DNA from: Nocardioides sp. | GTDB lineage: Bacteria; Actinomycetota; Actinomycetes; Propionibacteriales; Nocardioidaceae | DNA length: 40,090 bases | NCBI RefSeq assembly: GCF_030150155.1 | Contig: NZ_JASLGR010000010.1 | Location: 1 to 40,090, forward strand | Reading direction: 5' to 3' | Part shown: in pieces, positions 1 to 7,457 of the stretch | How positions within the stretch are numbered: position 1 is the stretch's first letter | Layout: every line of letters starts with the position of its first letter | The notes under the pieces: model-generated | Database searches by the model: none | Told to the model about the DNA's origin: nothing | Seen by the model: the letters and a program-made list of their open reading frames with translations, nothing else | Made by a program: the position numbers and the translations under genes

Positions 1-1325
1 CCCTGGATCACCCGGGAGAACTCGATCTGCAGACGGCGGGGCAGGTCCAGCTGATGCTCGGCCTTCATCACGTAGGCAACCCCGCCCTTGCCGGACTGCG
101 AGTTGACCCGGATGACCGCCTCGTAGCTGCGGCCCACGTCGTGCGGGTCGATGGCCAGGTACGGCACGGCCCAGGGGTACTCGGCGAACGGGACGCCCGC
201 GCCGGCCGCCTCGGCCTCCAGCGCCTCGAACCCCTTCTTGATGGCGTCCTGGTGGGAGCCGGAGAAGGCGGTGTAGACCAGGTCGCCGGCGTAGGGGTGC
301 CGGGCGTGCACGGGGATGTTGGTGACGTACTCGACGGTGCGGCGGATCTCGTCGATCCCGCCGCCGACGGCGAAGTCGATCTGCGGGTCGATGCCCTGGC
401 TGAACAGGTTCATGCCCAGGGTGACCAGGTCGACGTTGCCCGTGCGCTCGCCGTGGCCGAACAGGCAGCCCTCGACCCGGTCCGCGCCGGCCATCAGGCC
501 CAGCTCGGTGGCGGCCACCGCGGTGCCGCGGTCGTTGTGCGGGTGCAGACTGATCGCCGAGTGCTCACGCCGGGTCAGGCCGCGGCTGAAGTACTCGATC
601 TGGTCGGCGTACGTGTTCGGCGTCGACATCTCGACGGTGGCGGGCAGGTTGAGGATGATCTCGCGCCCCGCCTCGGGCTGCCACACGTCCGAGACCGCCT
701 CGCAGACCTCCAGGGCGAAGTCGGTGTTGGTCTGGGTGAAGATCTCCGGGCTGTACTGGTAGCCGAAGTCGCCGCTGCCGACGATGTCGCCCAGGTGCTT
801 CTCGGCGTAGCGCATCACCATCTCGGTGCCGCGCACCGCGATTCCGACGCACTCCTCGGGGCTCACCTTGAAGACCACCCGACGGAACAGCTCCGCGGTG
901 GCGTTGTACATGTGGATCGTGGCGCGCGGGGCACCGATCAGGGACTCCGCGGTCCGCTCGATCAGGTCCTCGCGGGCCTGGGTCAGCACCGAGATCTGGA
1001 CGTCGTCGGGGATGTGACCGTCCTCGATCAGGGTCCTGACGAAGTCGAAGTCGGTCTGGCTCGCGCTCGGGAAGCCGACCTCGATCTCCTTGTAGCCCAT
1101 CTGGACCAGCAGCGAGAACATCTTCAGCTTGCGGGCCGGGGTCATCGGGTCGATCAGGGCCTGGTTGCCGTCGCGCAGGTCGGTGGAGAGCCAGCGCGGC
1201 GCCTTCGTGATCTTGGCAGCGGGCCAGGTGCGGTCCGGGACGTCGACGGGCTCGAAGGCCGTGTAGCGGCCGAACGGCATCGGAGAGGTCTTCTGCTGGT
1301 TCGCGGTGTTGCTCAGGTTGGTCAT
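1..1325 (-). CDS. leuA: 2-isopropylmalate synthase, 3' end cut by window
   Basis: First committed step of leucine biosynthesis: condenses acetyl-CoA with 2-oxoisovalerate to 2-isopropylmalate in the cytosol. The first 441 codons are visible and no stop is reached; actinobacterial LeuA proteins are about 560-600 residues, so the missing part is the C-terminal LeuA dimer/regulatory domain that binds leucine. Seen in the sequence: an HMGL-like catalytic TIM barrel with STDLRDGNQAL at about residues 47-57 (metal and substrate loop) and SLHPHNDRG with the metal-binding His pair near residues 261 and 263, followed by GHGERTGN. The ATG at 1325 begins MTNLSNTANQQ, a typical start for this family. A short leader gene encoding three consecutive Leu codons lies 74 bp upstream on the same strand and points to transcription attenuation by leucine supply. 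Very secure identification. Confidence 0.97.
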   Translation of the reverse strand, partial: MTNLSNTANQQKTSPMPFGRYTAFEPVDVPDRTWPAAKITKAPRWLSTDLRDGNQALIDPMTPARKLKMFSLLVQMGYKEIEVGFPSASQTDFDFVRTLIEDGHIPDDVQISVLTQAREDLIERTAESLIGAPRATIHMYNATAELFRRVVFKVSPEECVGIAVRGTEMVMRYAEKHLGDIVGSGDFGYQYSPEIFTQTNTDFALEVCEAVSDVWQPEAGREIILNLPATVEMSTPNTYADQIEYFSRGLTRREHSAISLHPHNDRGTAVAATELGLMAGADRVEGCLFGHGERTGNVDLVTLGMNLFSQGIDPQIDFAVGGGIDEIRRTVEYVTNIPVHARHPYAGDLVYTAFSGSHQDAIKKGFEALEAEAAGAGVPFAEYPWAVPYLAIDPHDVGRSYEAVIRVNSQSGKGGVAYVMKAEHQLDLPRRLQIEFSRVIQ

Positions 1326-1399
1326 GGTCTCTCGCCTTGGCTGTGAGTCTGGGTGGCGCCGGGCGCACGCACGAACTCCGCGACGAGGGGGTCCGGCTT

Positions 1400-1441
1400 T
1401 CAGACCTCGCCGCGGCAGCTAAGAAGGAGGCTGCGCTTCAT
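1400..1441 (-). CDS. leuL: leucine leader peptide of leuA (attenuator)
   Basis: A 13-codon reading frame, MKRSLLLSCRGEV then TGA, lies upstream of leuA on the same strand. Three adjacent Leu codons (CTC CTT CTT) sit in the middle; CTT is rare in this GC-rich DNA and so is a good sensor codon. Leader peptides with runs of Leu codons ahead of leuA are known in actinobacteria and control leuA by ribosome-mediated attenuation. The frame is too short for ordinary gene finders. The 74 bases between its stop and the leuA ATG contain a GCCGG/CCGGC pairing that could be part of a terminator or antiterminator, but I could not fold it. Identification rests on position, codon content and a well-placed promoter. 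Confidence 0.8.
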   Translation of the reverse strand: MKRSLLLSCRGEV

Positions 1442-1450
1442 GATGGGTCG

Positions 1451-1480
1451 ACCATACTCCGGTGCCCCACGGAACGTGAA
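1451..1480 (-). promoter_or_regulatory. candidate promoter of the leuA leader
   Basis: On the minus strand a -35-like TTCACG (1480-1475) is followed after 18 bp by a -10-like TATGGT (1456-1451). Only 9 nt separate the -10 from the leader-peptide ATG at 1441, so the transcript would have almost no 5' leader before the peptide, as expected for a leader peptide translated as soon as transcription starts. Confidence 0.55.
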
Positions 1481-1488
1481 CCCGGGTC

Positions 1489-2388
1489 TCAGGTCGAGGC
1501 CGTGTGTCGCGCGATCGCCAGCAGGTCGCGCAGCGGGCCGGCCGGCGGACGGGCGCCGCCGATCCACACCGCCCGCAGGTCGCGGACCAGGTCGAGGTCG
1601 GCGACCGGCACCTCCACCAGCGTGCCGACGTCGAGGTCACGCTGCACCACCCAGCGCGAGAGGAACGCCGGGGCTCCCCCGGCCCTGACCCCGGCGGCGA
1701 CCGCGGGGTTGGTGGTCAGCTCGACCTGGGGCGCGGCCTGCTGGATCCCGAGGGCGGCCAGCCCCTGGGCGACCACGGCCCGACAGCCCGAGCCCTGCTC
1801 CCGGCTGGTGAGCGGCCGGGCCGCGACCAGCCGCGGGGTCAGCGGACGGCGACGGCGCGCCCACTCGTCGTCCGGAGCGGCCACCAGGACCAGCTCGTCG
1901 GCGGCGACCACCGTCGAGGAGAGCCCCTGGAGGTCGGCGGGCCCCTCGATGAAGCCGATCGCCGCCGTCCCCGAGCGCACCGCCCGCAGCACGTCCTCGG
2001 TGTTGCTGGCCTGCAGCGCGATCGCGATGTCGCTGGCCTGGCGCAGTCGGACCAGCCAGCCGGGCAGCAGGAACTCCGCCGTGGTCATCGAGGCCGCCAC
2101 GTGCAGCTCGCGGCGCCGTTCGTGGCGCAGCGTGGTGAGCGCCTCCTCGATCTCGTCGGCGCGCGCCAGCAGGTCCGCCGACCAGCCGACCAGCAGCCGT
2201 CCGGCCTCGGTCAACGTCGATCCACGGGCGGCGCGCTGGACGAGCACGACACCGGTCTGGGCCTCCATCGCCCGGATCCGCTCCGAGGCCGACTGCTGGC
2301 TGATCCCCGCCGCACGTCCGGCCGCACCGATGCTGCCCAGCCGGGACAGGTCGGCGAGCAGGCGGAGGGACTCCAGATCGGGCAGCAC
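1489..2388 (-). CDS. LysR-family transcriptional regulator
   Basis: A 299-residue regulator with the normal LysR layout: an N-terminal winged helix-turn-helix over about residues 1-62 (LRLLADLSRLGSIGAAGRAAG, then ISQQSASERIRAMEAQTGVVL) and a substrate-binding, periplasmic-binding-protein-like effector domain from about residue 90. It is transcribed divergently from the TDT exporter gene at 2473, with 84 bp between them holding two inverted repeats; LysR proteins usually control the divergent neighbour and themselves. A -10-like TACGAT lies 6 nt before the GTG start, so the mRNA is probably leaderless. The effector is unknown; an anion handled by the exporter is a reasonable guess. Confidence 0.9.
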   Translation of the reverse strand: MLPDLESLRLLADLSRLGSIGAAGRAAGISQQSASERIRAMEAQTGVVLVQRAARGSTLTEAGRLLVGWSADLLARADEIEEALTTLRHERRRELHVAASMTTAEFLLPGWLVRLRQASDIAIALQASNTEDVLRAVRSGTAAIGFIEGPADLQGLSSTVVAADELVLVAAPDDEWARRRRPLTPRLVAARPLTSREQGSGCRAVVAQGLAALGIQQAAPQVELTTNPAVAAGVRAGGAPAFLSRWVVQRDLDVGTLVEVPVADLDLVRDLRAVWIGGARPPAGPLRDLLAIARHTAST

Positions 2389-2407
2389 CCGGGCATCGTA
2401 TCCCGCC

Positions 2408-2437
2408 CACAGGCTGAACCTGTGACCCGACAGTCAC
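2408..2437. promoter_or_regulatory. twin inverted repeats between LysR gene and exporter gene
   Basis: Two palindromes sit side by side in the divergent intergenic region: CACAGG-N5-CCTGTG (2408-2424) and GTGAC-N6-GTCAC (2422-2437). Both are perfect over the stated arms and share a few bases. The first fits the LysR T-N11-A type of box. They lie just upstream of the predicted -10 of the LysR gene and about 36-65 bp before the exporter start, where an autoregulating, divergently activating LysR protein would bind. Binding is inferred from position only. Confidence 0.55.
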
Positions 2438-2472
2438 GAGCCCGCTACCGGGCACCGGAGGGCTGCGACACC

Positions 2473-3624
2473 ATGAGTCGAGTGAGCACGCTGCACCCCG
2501 ATCTCTGTCCGCCGACTCCCCCGGCCACCGCCGCCACCGGCTCCCGCCCGGGCTACGGTCCGCACTGGTTCTCGATGGTGATGGGCACCGGCATGATCGC
2601 GATAGCGCTGTGCAGCCTGCCGATCGACGTACCGGGGCTGAGTGCCGTCGCGACCTGCTTCTGGGCGCTCTCGGCCGTGCTGCTGGTGGTGGTGACGGCC
2701 GTCGCCTTCAGCGCGCGGCGTCGGGTCCCCGGCTCGTTCCGCGCCCACCTCACCGACCCGACGCTCGGCCACTTCTTCGGCGCTCCCGGGATCGCGGTCC
2801 TCTCCGTCGGCGCCGCCACGCTGCTCGCCGGGCGCCACGTCCTCGGCCTCCACCTGGCGATCGCCGTCAACGGGGCGCTGTGGGCGCTGGGCACCCTGAT
2901 CGCCCTGGGCACCGCGGTGCTGGTGCCGGTCACCGCCATCACCCGCCACCAGTACGACGACGCCAGCGGGCACCACCCGCCAGCGGTCGGCTCGTGGCTG
3001 CTGCCCCTGGTCGGCCCGCTGGTCAGCGCCAGCACCGGCGCCCTGCTGGTCCCGCACCTGGCCCACACCCAGGCCCGCGAGACGCTGCTGCTGGGCAGCT
3101 ACGCCCTGGCCGGCGCCTCGGTGCTGACCTGCCTGGTCACGTTCGCCCACCTGTGGGGCCAGCTGCTGCGCCACGGCCCCGGTCCGGCGATGGCCGCTCC
3201 GCTGCTGTGGATCCCGCTCGGCTTCCTCGGCCAGTCCGTGACCGCCTTCGGCCACCTGGCCGACTCCGCACCCGCCGTCGGCTCGACCGCCGACCTGGCC
3301 CCGGCCTTCCGTGCCTTCGGAGTGGTCTACGGCCTGCCGGTCTGGGGCTGCGCCCTGGCCTGGCTCGCGATCGCTGTCGCGCTGACCGCCCACGCCGCCC
3401 GCCTCGGTCTGGCCTTCTCGCTGTCGTGGTGGTCGTTCACCTTCCCGCTCGGCACCGTCGTGACCGCGTCGGCCGCCCTGGCGCACAGCACCGGCCTCGA
3501 GGTCTTCACGGTCGTCGCGGTCGCGCTGATGGTGGCGCTGCTCACGCTCTGGGCGATCGTCGCGGCGCAGACCTTCAGGCTGCTCGTGCCTGCCCCTCGC
3601 GCACTCGTGGTGCGGGCTGGTTGA
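2473..3624 (+). CDS. TDT-family (TehA/SLAC1/Ssu1-type) membrane transporter
   Basis: A 383-residue polytopic membrane protein with about ten hydrophobic helices. Family hallmarks are the N-terminal GPHWFSMVMGTGMIAIAL (about residues 29-46) and the C-terminal SLSWWSFTFPLGTVVTAS. TDT proteins are channel-like transporters; characterised members move malate, tellurite-related anions, chloride/nitrate or sulfite. The substrate here cannot be read from sequence. The ATG at 2473 was chosen because it follows a GGAGGG ribosome site and the LysR operator region; the open frame continues upstream but would run through the operator and the LysR gene. A small flavin-binding protein follows 8 nt downstream, probably in one operon. 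Confidence 0.88.
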   Translation: MSRVSTLHPDLCPPTPPATAATGSRPGYGPHWFSMVMGTGMIAIALCSLPIDVPGLSAVATCFWALSAVLLVVVTAVAFSARRRVPGSFRAHLTDPTLGHFFGAPGIAVLSVGAATLLAGRHVLGLHLAIAVNGALWALGTLIALGTAVLVPVTAITRHQYDDASGHHPPAVGSWLLPLVGPLVSASTGALLVPHLAHTQARETLLLGSYALAGASVLTCLVTFAHLWGQLLRHGPGPAMAAPLLWIPLGFLGQSVTAFGHLADSAPAVGSTADLAPAFRAFGVVYGLPVWGCALAWLAIAVALTAHAARLGLAFSLSWWSFTFPLGTVVTASAALAHSTGLEVFTVVAVALMVALLTLWAIVAAQTFRLLVPAPRALVVRAG

Positions 3625-3632
3625 CTGGGCTC

Positions 3633-4031
3633 ATGGCGCAACTGGTCGAGATCAGCGTGGAGGAGAGTTGGGGCCTGCTGGCGTCCCACTCGGTGTGCAG
3701 GGTGGCCTGGGCGGGCTCGGACGGACCGGTGGTCCTCCCGCTGAACTACGTGGTCCACGACCACACCCTGTGGCTGCGCACGTCGGCACACTCGACGATC
3801 TCCCAGGAGATCGACGACGACCAGCTGGCGATCCTGGTCGACGAGTTCGACGCCTCGACCCAGGTCGGCTGGAGCGTCCAGGTCCGTGGCGTGGCCGAGG
3901 TGCACTACGGCACCGACGGCGTCCCCGACGACGTCACCGCGACGCTGCACACCTGGGCCTCGGGTCCGCGCCCGCTCTGGATCAAGGTCACCCCGACCGC
4001 CGTCAACGGCCGCCGGCTGCCCGAGGACTGA
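3633..4031 (+). CDS. pyridoxamine 5'-phosphate oxidase-like flavin-binding protein
   Basis: A 132-residue protein of the split-barrel fold shared by pyridoxamine 5'-phosphate oxidase and F420/FMN-binding proteins. Seen: a first strand-turn ESWGLLASHSVCRVAWAG, then VVLPLNYVVHDHTLWLRT, a pattern typical of the small PNPOx-like family in actinobacteria, followed by the VQVRGVAEV strand. Such proteins bind FMN or F420, and many have no known substrate. It starts 8 nt after the exporter gene and is likely co-transcribed with it. Its stop codon lies inside an 11-bp tandem duplication (CTGAGTCAGGC twice, 4028-4049) that also contains the stop of the convergent gene. Confidence 0.8.
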   Translation: MAQLVEISVEESWGLLASHSVCRVAWAGSDGPVVLPLNYVVHDHTLWLRTSAHSTISQEIDDDQLAILVDEFDASTQVGWSVQVRGVAEVHYGTDGVPDDVTATLHTWASGPRPLWIKVTPTAVNGRRLPED

Positions 4032-4043
4032 GTCAGGCCTGAG

Positions 4044-4871
4044 TCAGGCCTGCGGGGCCCAGCAGATCCCGTAGGTCTGACCGGCGTCCCACTGCTCGGC
4101 AGTGGGCCACTCGTAGCTCCAGGAGTAGTCCAGGGCGTTGCTGGCCACGGCCTTGCCCTCGTTCTTGCAGATCGTCTGCCCGGCGGCCTTGGCGGCGTCG
4201 GTGCCCGGATACTTCTCCCCCGCGATGGTGACGACCTTGAGCGCCTTCCAGGTGTGCTTCTGCGCGCACGGCACCCGCTCGAATCCGGTCGCGCTCGGGG
4301 CGGCGGTGCCGCACATCGCCTCGGCACCGGCCCCCGAGGCGAGGCTGCCCTTGAGCGAGCCGGTGACGGTGGCGAGCTTCTCCTTGCCCGCGACCGCGAT
4401 CACGTCGCAGCGCAGCCAGGCCGCACCGGTCTCGGAGTCGGCCACGGTCGGGGTGAACCAGACCGCGCGCAGCATCGAGAGCCGGAGGTCCTCCACACTC
4501 CCACCGAGGTACGCCGACAGCTTGGCCGGACACGTCCGCGCACTCTGCCGCTGGATCCGGGTCGAGTCCACCGCGACCAGGTGTCCGTCGACGACGTCGG
4601 AGAGCGCCCCGACGTAGAACGTCTCCGAGGTGTGCCCCTTCGCGCACGAGACCGCGGTCGAGGCGACGGCCTGGGCCGAGGGGGCCGTCGGGGCGACGGC
4701 GTCGGCGTAGCTGAGCCGGTAGCAGGCCCGGTCGGCCGGGTTCGGGACAGCGCTGGCGTGGGCGGGCGGGGTCGGCGTCGGAGTCGCTGCGGGCTCGCTG
4801 CCACCACAGCCGCCCAGCAGCACGGTGCCGGCCGCGACTGCGGTGATCACTGCCCGACGTACGCCGATCAC
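4044..4871 (-). CDS. septum-formation-family lipoprotein (second of a pair)
   Basis: A 275-residue secreted lipoprotein. The GTG start at 4871 follows a strong GAGGAGG ribosome site 6-7 nt upstream. A short charged N-terminus, a hydrophobic stretch and the lipobox LGGC (Cys22) predict lipidation and anchoring outside the membrane, followed by a Pro/Thr/Ala linker. The rest has regularly spaced Cys residues and the pattern YRLSY...SCAKGHTSETFYVG, repeated more loosely as VPCAQKHTWKALKV, matching the septum-formation domain family (PF13845-like), whose function is poorly known. The gene begins 11 nt after the stop of a paralogous lipoprotein gene, so the two form an operon and arose by duplication. 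The in-frame GTG at 4850 is a weaker alternative start. Confidence 0.8.
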   Translation of the reverse strand: MIGVRRAVITAVAAGTVLLGGCGGSEPAATPTPTPPAHASAVPNPADRACYRLSYADAVAPTAPSAQAVASTAVSCAKGHTSETFYVGALSDVVDGHLVAVDSTRIQRQSARTCPAKLSAYLGGSVEDLRLSMLRAVWFTPTVADSETGAAWLRCDVIAVAGKEKLATVTGSLKGSLASGAGAEAMCGTAAPSATGFERVPCAQKHTWKALKVVTIAGEKYPGTDAAKAAGQTICKNEGKAVASNALDYSWSYEWPTAEQWDAGQTYGICWAPQA

Positions 4872-4882
4872 GGCCCGCCTCC

Positions 4883-5680
4883 TCACTGGTCCGTCTTCGC
4901 CCAGCAGACCGAGCGCCGGTTGCCGGCCTTCCACTCGGCCTGATCGAACCAGGTGTAGCCGTAGTGGTAGTCCGAGGGGTACTTCAGCCAGGCCGCGACG
5001 CTGCTGGCGCAGTACTGCTTGGTCTTGGCCTCGATCTTGGCCACCCCGGGCCAGGCGTCGCCGGGCTCGCCGACCTTGATCGTGGTCACCGCACGCCACA
5101 CATGGGTCTGGTTGCAGCCGACCTTGGTGCCGCTGTTGACGTCCTCGCCGCGGGCGCACGCCATCCAGCGGTCGTCCTGGGAGTCGCCGAGCAGGCTGAC
5201 GGTGCTGGTCGGCAGGTCCAGGAAGTGCTGGCCGTTGTCGCCTCCGGCGAGCAGGTCGCAGCGCCACCAGCGGGCGCCCTTGTCCCAGGCACTCGACGAG
5301 GGCCGGAACCACACCCAGGTGAAGAGCGAGCGCATCAGCACCGAGTCGCTGGCACCGAGGTGCTGCTTGAGGGCGTCGCTGCAGGCGCCGTAGGCCCAGG
5401 TGTCCAGGGCGGCGTCGTGGTAGCTGGCCTTGGCGAACGTGTCGGGCAGCTCGCCGGAGGCGTAGGTCTCGGCGTTGTGCGGCTCACTGCAGTCGACCAG
5501 CCGGGTGGCGTCGCTCGGCTGCGTCATCGCGACCCGGGTCAGGTTGCGGCACAGCGAGGTCTCGGGGGGCGTGGTGGCCTTGACCTGCTTGGGGTCGGCA
5601 CCGTCCGGCACACCGTCCCCGCAGGCCGCCACGAGAGCGGTCACCACCAGCAGGAGAAGGGGCACGAAGAAGCGGCGCAT
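4883..5680 (-). CDS. septum-formation-family lipoprotein (first of a pair)
   Basis: A 265-residue lipoprotein with a classical signal: MRRFF, a Leu/Val-rich core and lipobox VAAC (Cys20). The mature part carries VDCSEPHNAETYASGELP at about residues 62-80 and a second half with VGCNQTHVWRAVTTIKVG, the two half-repeats of the septum-formation family, plus several Trp and paired Cys residues that suggest disulfides. No ribosome site is visible before the ATG at 5680; the upstream bases include TACCCT 8 nt away, so a leaderless start is possible. It is followed at 11 nt by its paralogue. Function is unknown beyond an envelope location; the family name reflects a proposed role in septation. Confidence 0.82.
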   Translation of the reverse strand: MRRFFVPLLLLVVTALVAACGDGVPDGADPKQVKATTPPETSLCRNLTRVAMTQPSDATRLVDCSEPHNAETYASGELPDTFAKASYHDAALDTWAYGACSDALKQHLGASDSVLMRSLFTWVWFRPSSSAWDKGARWWRCDLLAGGDNGQHFLDLPTSTVSLLGDSQDDRWMACARGEDVNSGTKVGCNQTHVWRAVTTIKVGEPGDAWPGVAKIEAKTKQYCASSVAAWLKYPSDYHYGYTWFDQAEWKAGNRRSVCWAKTDQ

Positions 5681-5791
5681 GAGGACCAAGGGTAATCCGG
5701 GGTCCCGATCCGAACCCACTCGCGGAGCCCGCCCCTCGGCGTGAGGCGGTGAGGGTCGAGGCCCCTGCGACGGGTGTGGTTCGATGGCCCG

Positions 5792-6271
5792 ATGCGGCTC
5801 CTGGTGATCCATCACACGCCCACCGCGACGCTCCGCCGGCTGGCCGACGCGGTGGTGGCGGGCACCGCCGACGAGGCGATCACCGGGGTCGACGTGGTCG
5901 TCCGCGACCCGCTGGAGACGACCGCGGAGGACCTGCTGGCCGCCGACGGCTACCTGCTCGGCACCGCTGCGCACTTCGGCTACATGAGCGGGGCGCTCAA
6001 GGAGCTCTTCGACCGGACCTTCCTGGACGTGGGCGGGTCACTGGAGGCGCTCCCCGGCGGGGGCCCGAGCACCGCCGGACGCCCCTTCGGTCTGTGGGTG
6101 CACGGTCGGTACGACGTCACCGGAGCGGTCGGCTCGGTGCTCGCGATCACCGGGGCACTCCAGTGGCGCCAGAGCGCGGCCGTGCTGGAGTGTCTGGGCG
6201 AGGTCGACGAGGAGGCGTGCGGGTCGGCGTACGAGCTGGGTGGGACGCTGGCCGCCGTGCTCGGTGGGTAA
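5792..6271 (+). CDS. flavodoxin-like / NAD(P)H-dependent oxidoreductase
   Basis: A 159-residue flavodoxin-fold protein. It opens with MRLLVIHHTPTATLRRLADAV, the beta1 strand and phosphate-binding loop for FMN, then DGYLLGTAAHFGYMSGALKELFDRTF, the second flavin loop typical of the WrbA/NAD(P)H reductase group. It probably reduces quinones or other small electron acceptors. A GTG 18 nt upstream would add six residues but leaves the conserved start internal. The TAA stop (6269-6271) lies inside the first, inverted copy of the 22-bp repeat array. It is divergent from the lipoprotein pair and convergent with era. Confidence 0.8.
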   Translation: MRLLVIHHTPTATLRRLADAVVAGTADEAITGVDVVVRDPLETTAEDLLAADGYLLGTAAHFGYMSGALKELFDRTFLDVGGSLEALPGGGPSTAGRPFGLWVHGRYDVTGAVGSVLAITGALQWRQSAAVLECLGEVDEEACGSAYELGGTLAAVLGG

Positions 6272-6393
6272 CCCGGATCTCGCGCGTGGTGAACCCGGAT
6301 CTCGGCGCGAGATCCGGGTTCACCACCGCCGAGATCCGGGTTCACCACCGCCGAGTTCCGGGTTCACCACCGCCGAGTTCCGGGTTGCTCACG
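6263..6393. repeat. 22-bp repeat array A (two inverted, four direct copies)
   Basis: Six copies of one 22-bp unit with consensus GCCGAGWTCCGGGTTCACC plus ACC. Two copies at the left are on the opposite strand (6263-6282 and 6286-6303) and four follow in direct orientation with exact 22-bp spacing (6306-6327, 6328-6349, 6350-6371, 6372-6393). Copies differ at GAGATC versus GAGTTC, and the outermost copies are degraded. The array fills the gap between two convergent genes: the flavodoxin-like stop codon is inside the first copy and the era stop begins 3 nt after the last. There are no spacers, so it is not a CRISPR. The same unit occurs again at 23942-24029. Confidence 0.92.
6286..6326. terminator. 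18-bp perfect hairpin within repeat array A
   Basis: Oppositely oriented repeat copies meet at 6286-6303 and 6309-6326 to give a perfect 18-bp stem around a 5-nt loop (GGCGC). It lies between convergent genes and could end transcription from both sides. There is no U-tract, as is common for hairpins in GC-rich actinobacteria. Confidence 0.55.
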
Positions 6394-6395
6394 CG

Positions 6396-7457
6396 TCAGA
6401 AGCCGAGCTTGCGGAGCTGGCGCGGGTCGCGCTGCCAGTCCTTGGCCACCTTGATGTGCAGGTCCAGGAAGACCGGCATGCCCAGGAAATCCGCGATCTG
6501 GAGGCGGGCGCGCTTGCCGACCTCCTTGAGCCGGGAACCCTTGTGCCCGATCAGGATGCCCTTCTGGGAGTCACGCTCGACGTAGAGGTTGGCGTGGATC
6601 TCCATCAGCGGCTTGTCCTCGGGGCGGTCCTCGCGCAGGCCCATCTCCTCGACCGTGACGGCGATGGAGTGCGGGAGCTCGTCGCGGACGCCGTCCAGGG
6701 CGGCCTCGCGGATGAACTCCGCGATCAGGATCTCCTCGGGGGCGTCGGTGAGGTCGCCCTCGGGGTAGAGCGGCATGCCCTCGGGCAGCATCCCCATCAG
6801 CAGGTCGGCCAGCAGCCCGATCTGGTCCCCGGCAACCGAGGAGACCGGGATGATCTCGACCCAGTCGATGTCGAGCTCGGCGCCCAGCGCGGTGACGTCG
6901 AGCAGGTGCTCGGCGATCCGCTCCGGGGAGGCCAGGTCGGTCTTGGTGATCACCGCGACCTTCGTGATCCCCTTCTTGAGCTTGGCCAGGTTGCCGGCGA
7001 TGTGCTTGTCGCCGGGGCCGACCTTCTCGTTGGCCGGGAAGCACATCGCGACGACGTCGACCTCGGTCCAGGTGGCCTCGACCAGGTCGTTGAGGCGCTC
7101 GCCCAGCAGCGTGCGCGGGCGGTGCAGGCCGGGGGTGTCGACCAGGATCAGCTGGCCGTCCTCGCGGTGCACGATGCCGCGCACCACGGTCCGGGTGGTC
7201 TGCGGCTTGTCGGAGGTGATCACGACCTTGGAGCCGACCAGGGCGTTGGTCAGCGTCGACTTGCCCGCGTTGGGGCGGCCGACGAAGGAGACGAAGCCGG
7301 ACTTGAACGGGCCGAGCTCGTGCGGGCGCAGGTTCGCCATCGCCGCCGGCGCCGGGGCGGGTGCCGGGATCGCGCCGCGGTTGGCGAAGGCGGCGTCGAA
7401 CTCGCCTGCGTAGTCGTCGTTGCCCTGGCCCTCGGGGGTGGTGCCGTTGTCGCTCAT
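6396..7457 (-). CDS. era: GTPase Era
   Basis: Essential GTPase that binds 16S rRNA near its 3' end and assists 30S maturation. The 353-residue product has G1 GRPNAGKS (60-67), G3 DTPGL, G4 TKTD, a G5-like SSVAG and a C-terminal KH domain with GILIGHKGSRLKEVGKRAR. The ATG at 7457 overlaps the stop of the upstream gene by one base (TGATG), suggesting translational coupling. From this start there is an unusual 40-50-residue N-terminal extension, acidic and then Ala/Pro-rich; an internal ATG at 7340 (MANLRPHELG) would give a normal-length Era. In related genomes era directly follows corC and the cdd-like gene; here three lipid/iron genes are inserted between them. Confidence 0.96.
   Translation of the reverse strand: MSDNGTTPEGQGNDDYAGEFDAAFANRGAIPAPAPAPAAMANLRPHELGPFKSGFVSFVGRPNAGKSTLTNALVGSKVVITSDKPQTTRTVVRGIVHREDGQLILVDTPGLHRPRTLLGERLNDLVEATWTEVDVVAMCFPANEKVGPGDKHIAGNLAKLKKGITKVAVITKTDLASPERIAEHLLDVTALGAELDIDWVEIIPVSSVAGDQIGLLADLLMGMLPEGMPLYPEGDLTDAPEEILIAEFIREAALDGVRDELPHSIAVTVEEMGLREDRPEDKPLMEIHANLYVERDSQKGILIGHKGSRLKEVGKRARLQIADFLGMPVFLDLHIKVAKDWQRDPRQLRKLGF

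Noticed and set aside
4028..4049. 11-bp tandem duplication (CTGAGTCAGGC twice) at two convergent stop codons, with the palindrome TCAGGCCTGA
   Set aside because: Striking, but short and probably a local slippage event; too little to claim a function beyond a possible weak terminator.
6263..6393. Array A as a CRISPR locus
   Set aside because: Repeats are head-to-tail without spacers, units are only 22 bp, two copies are inverted, and there are no cas genes in the window.
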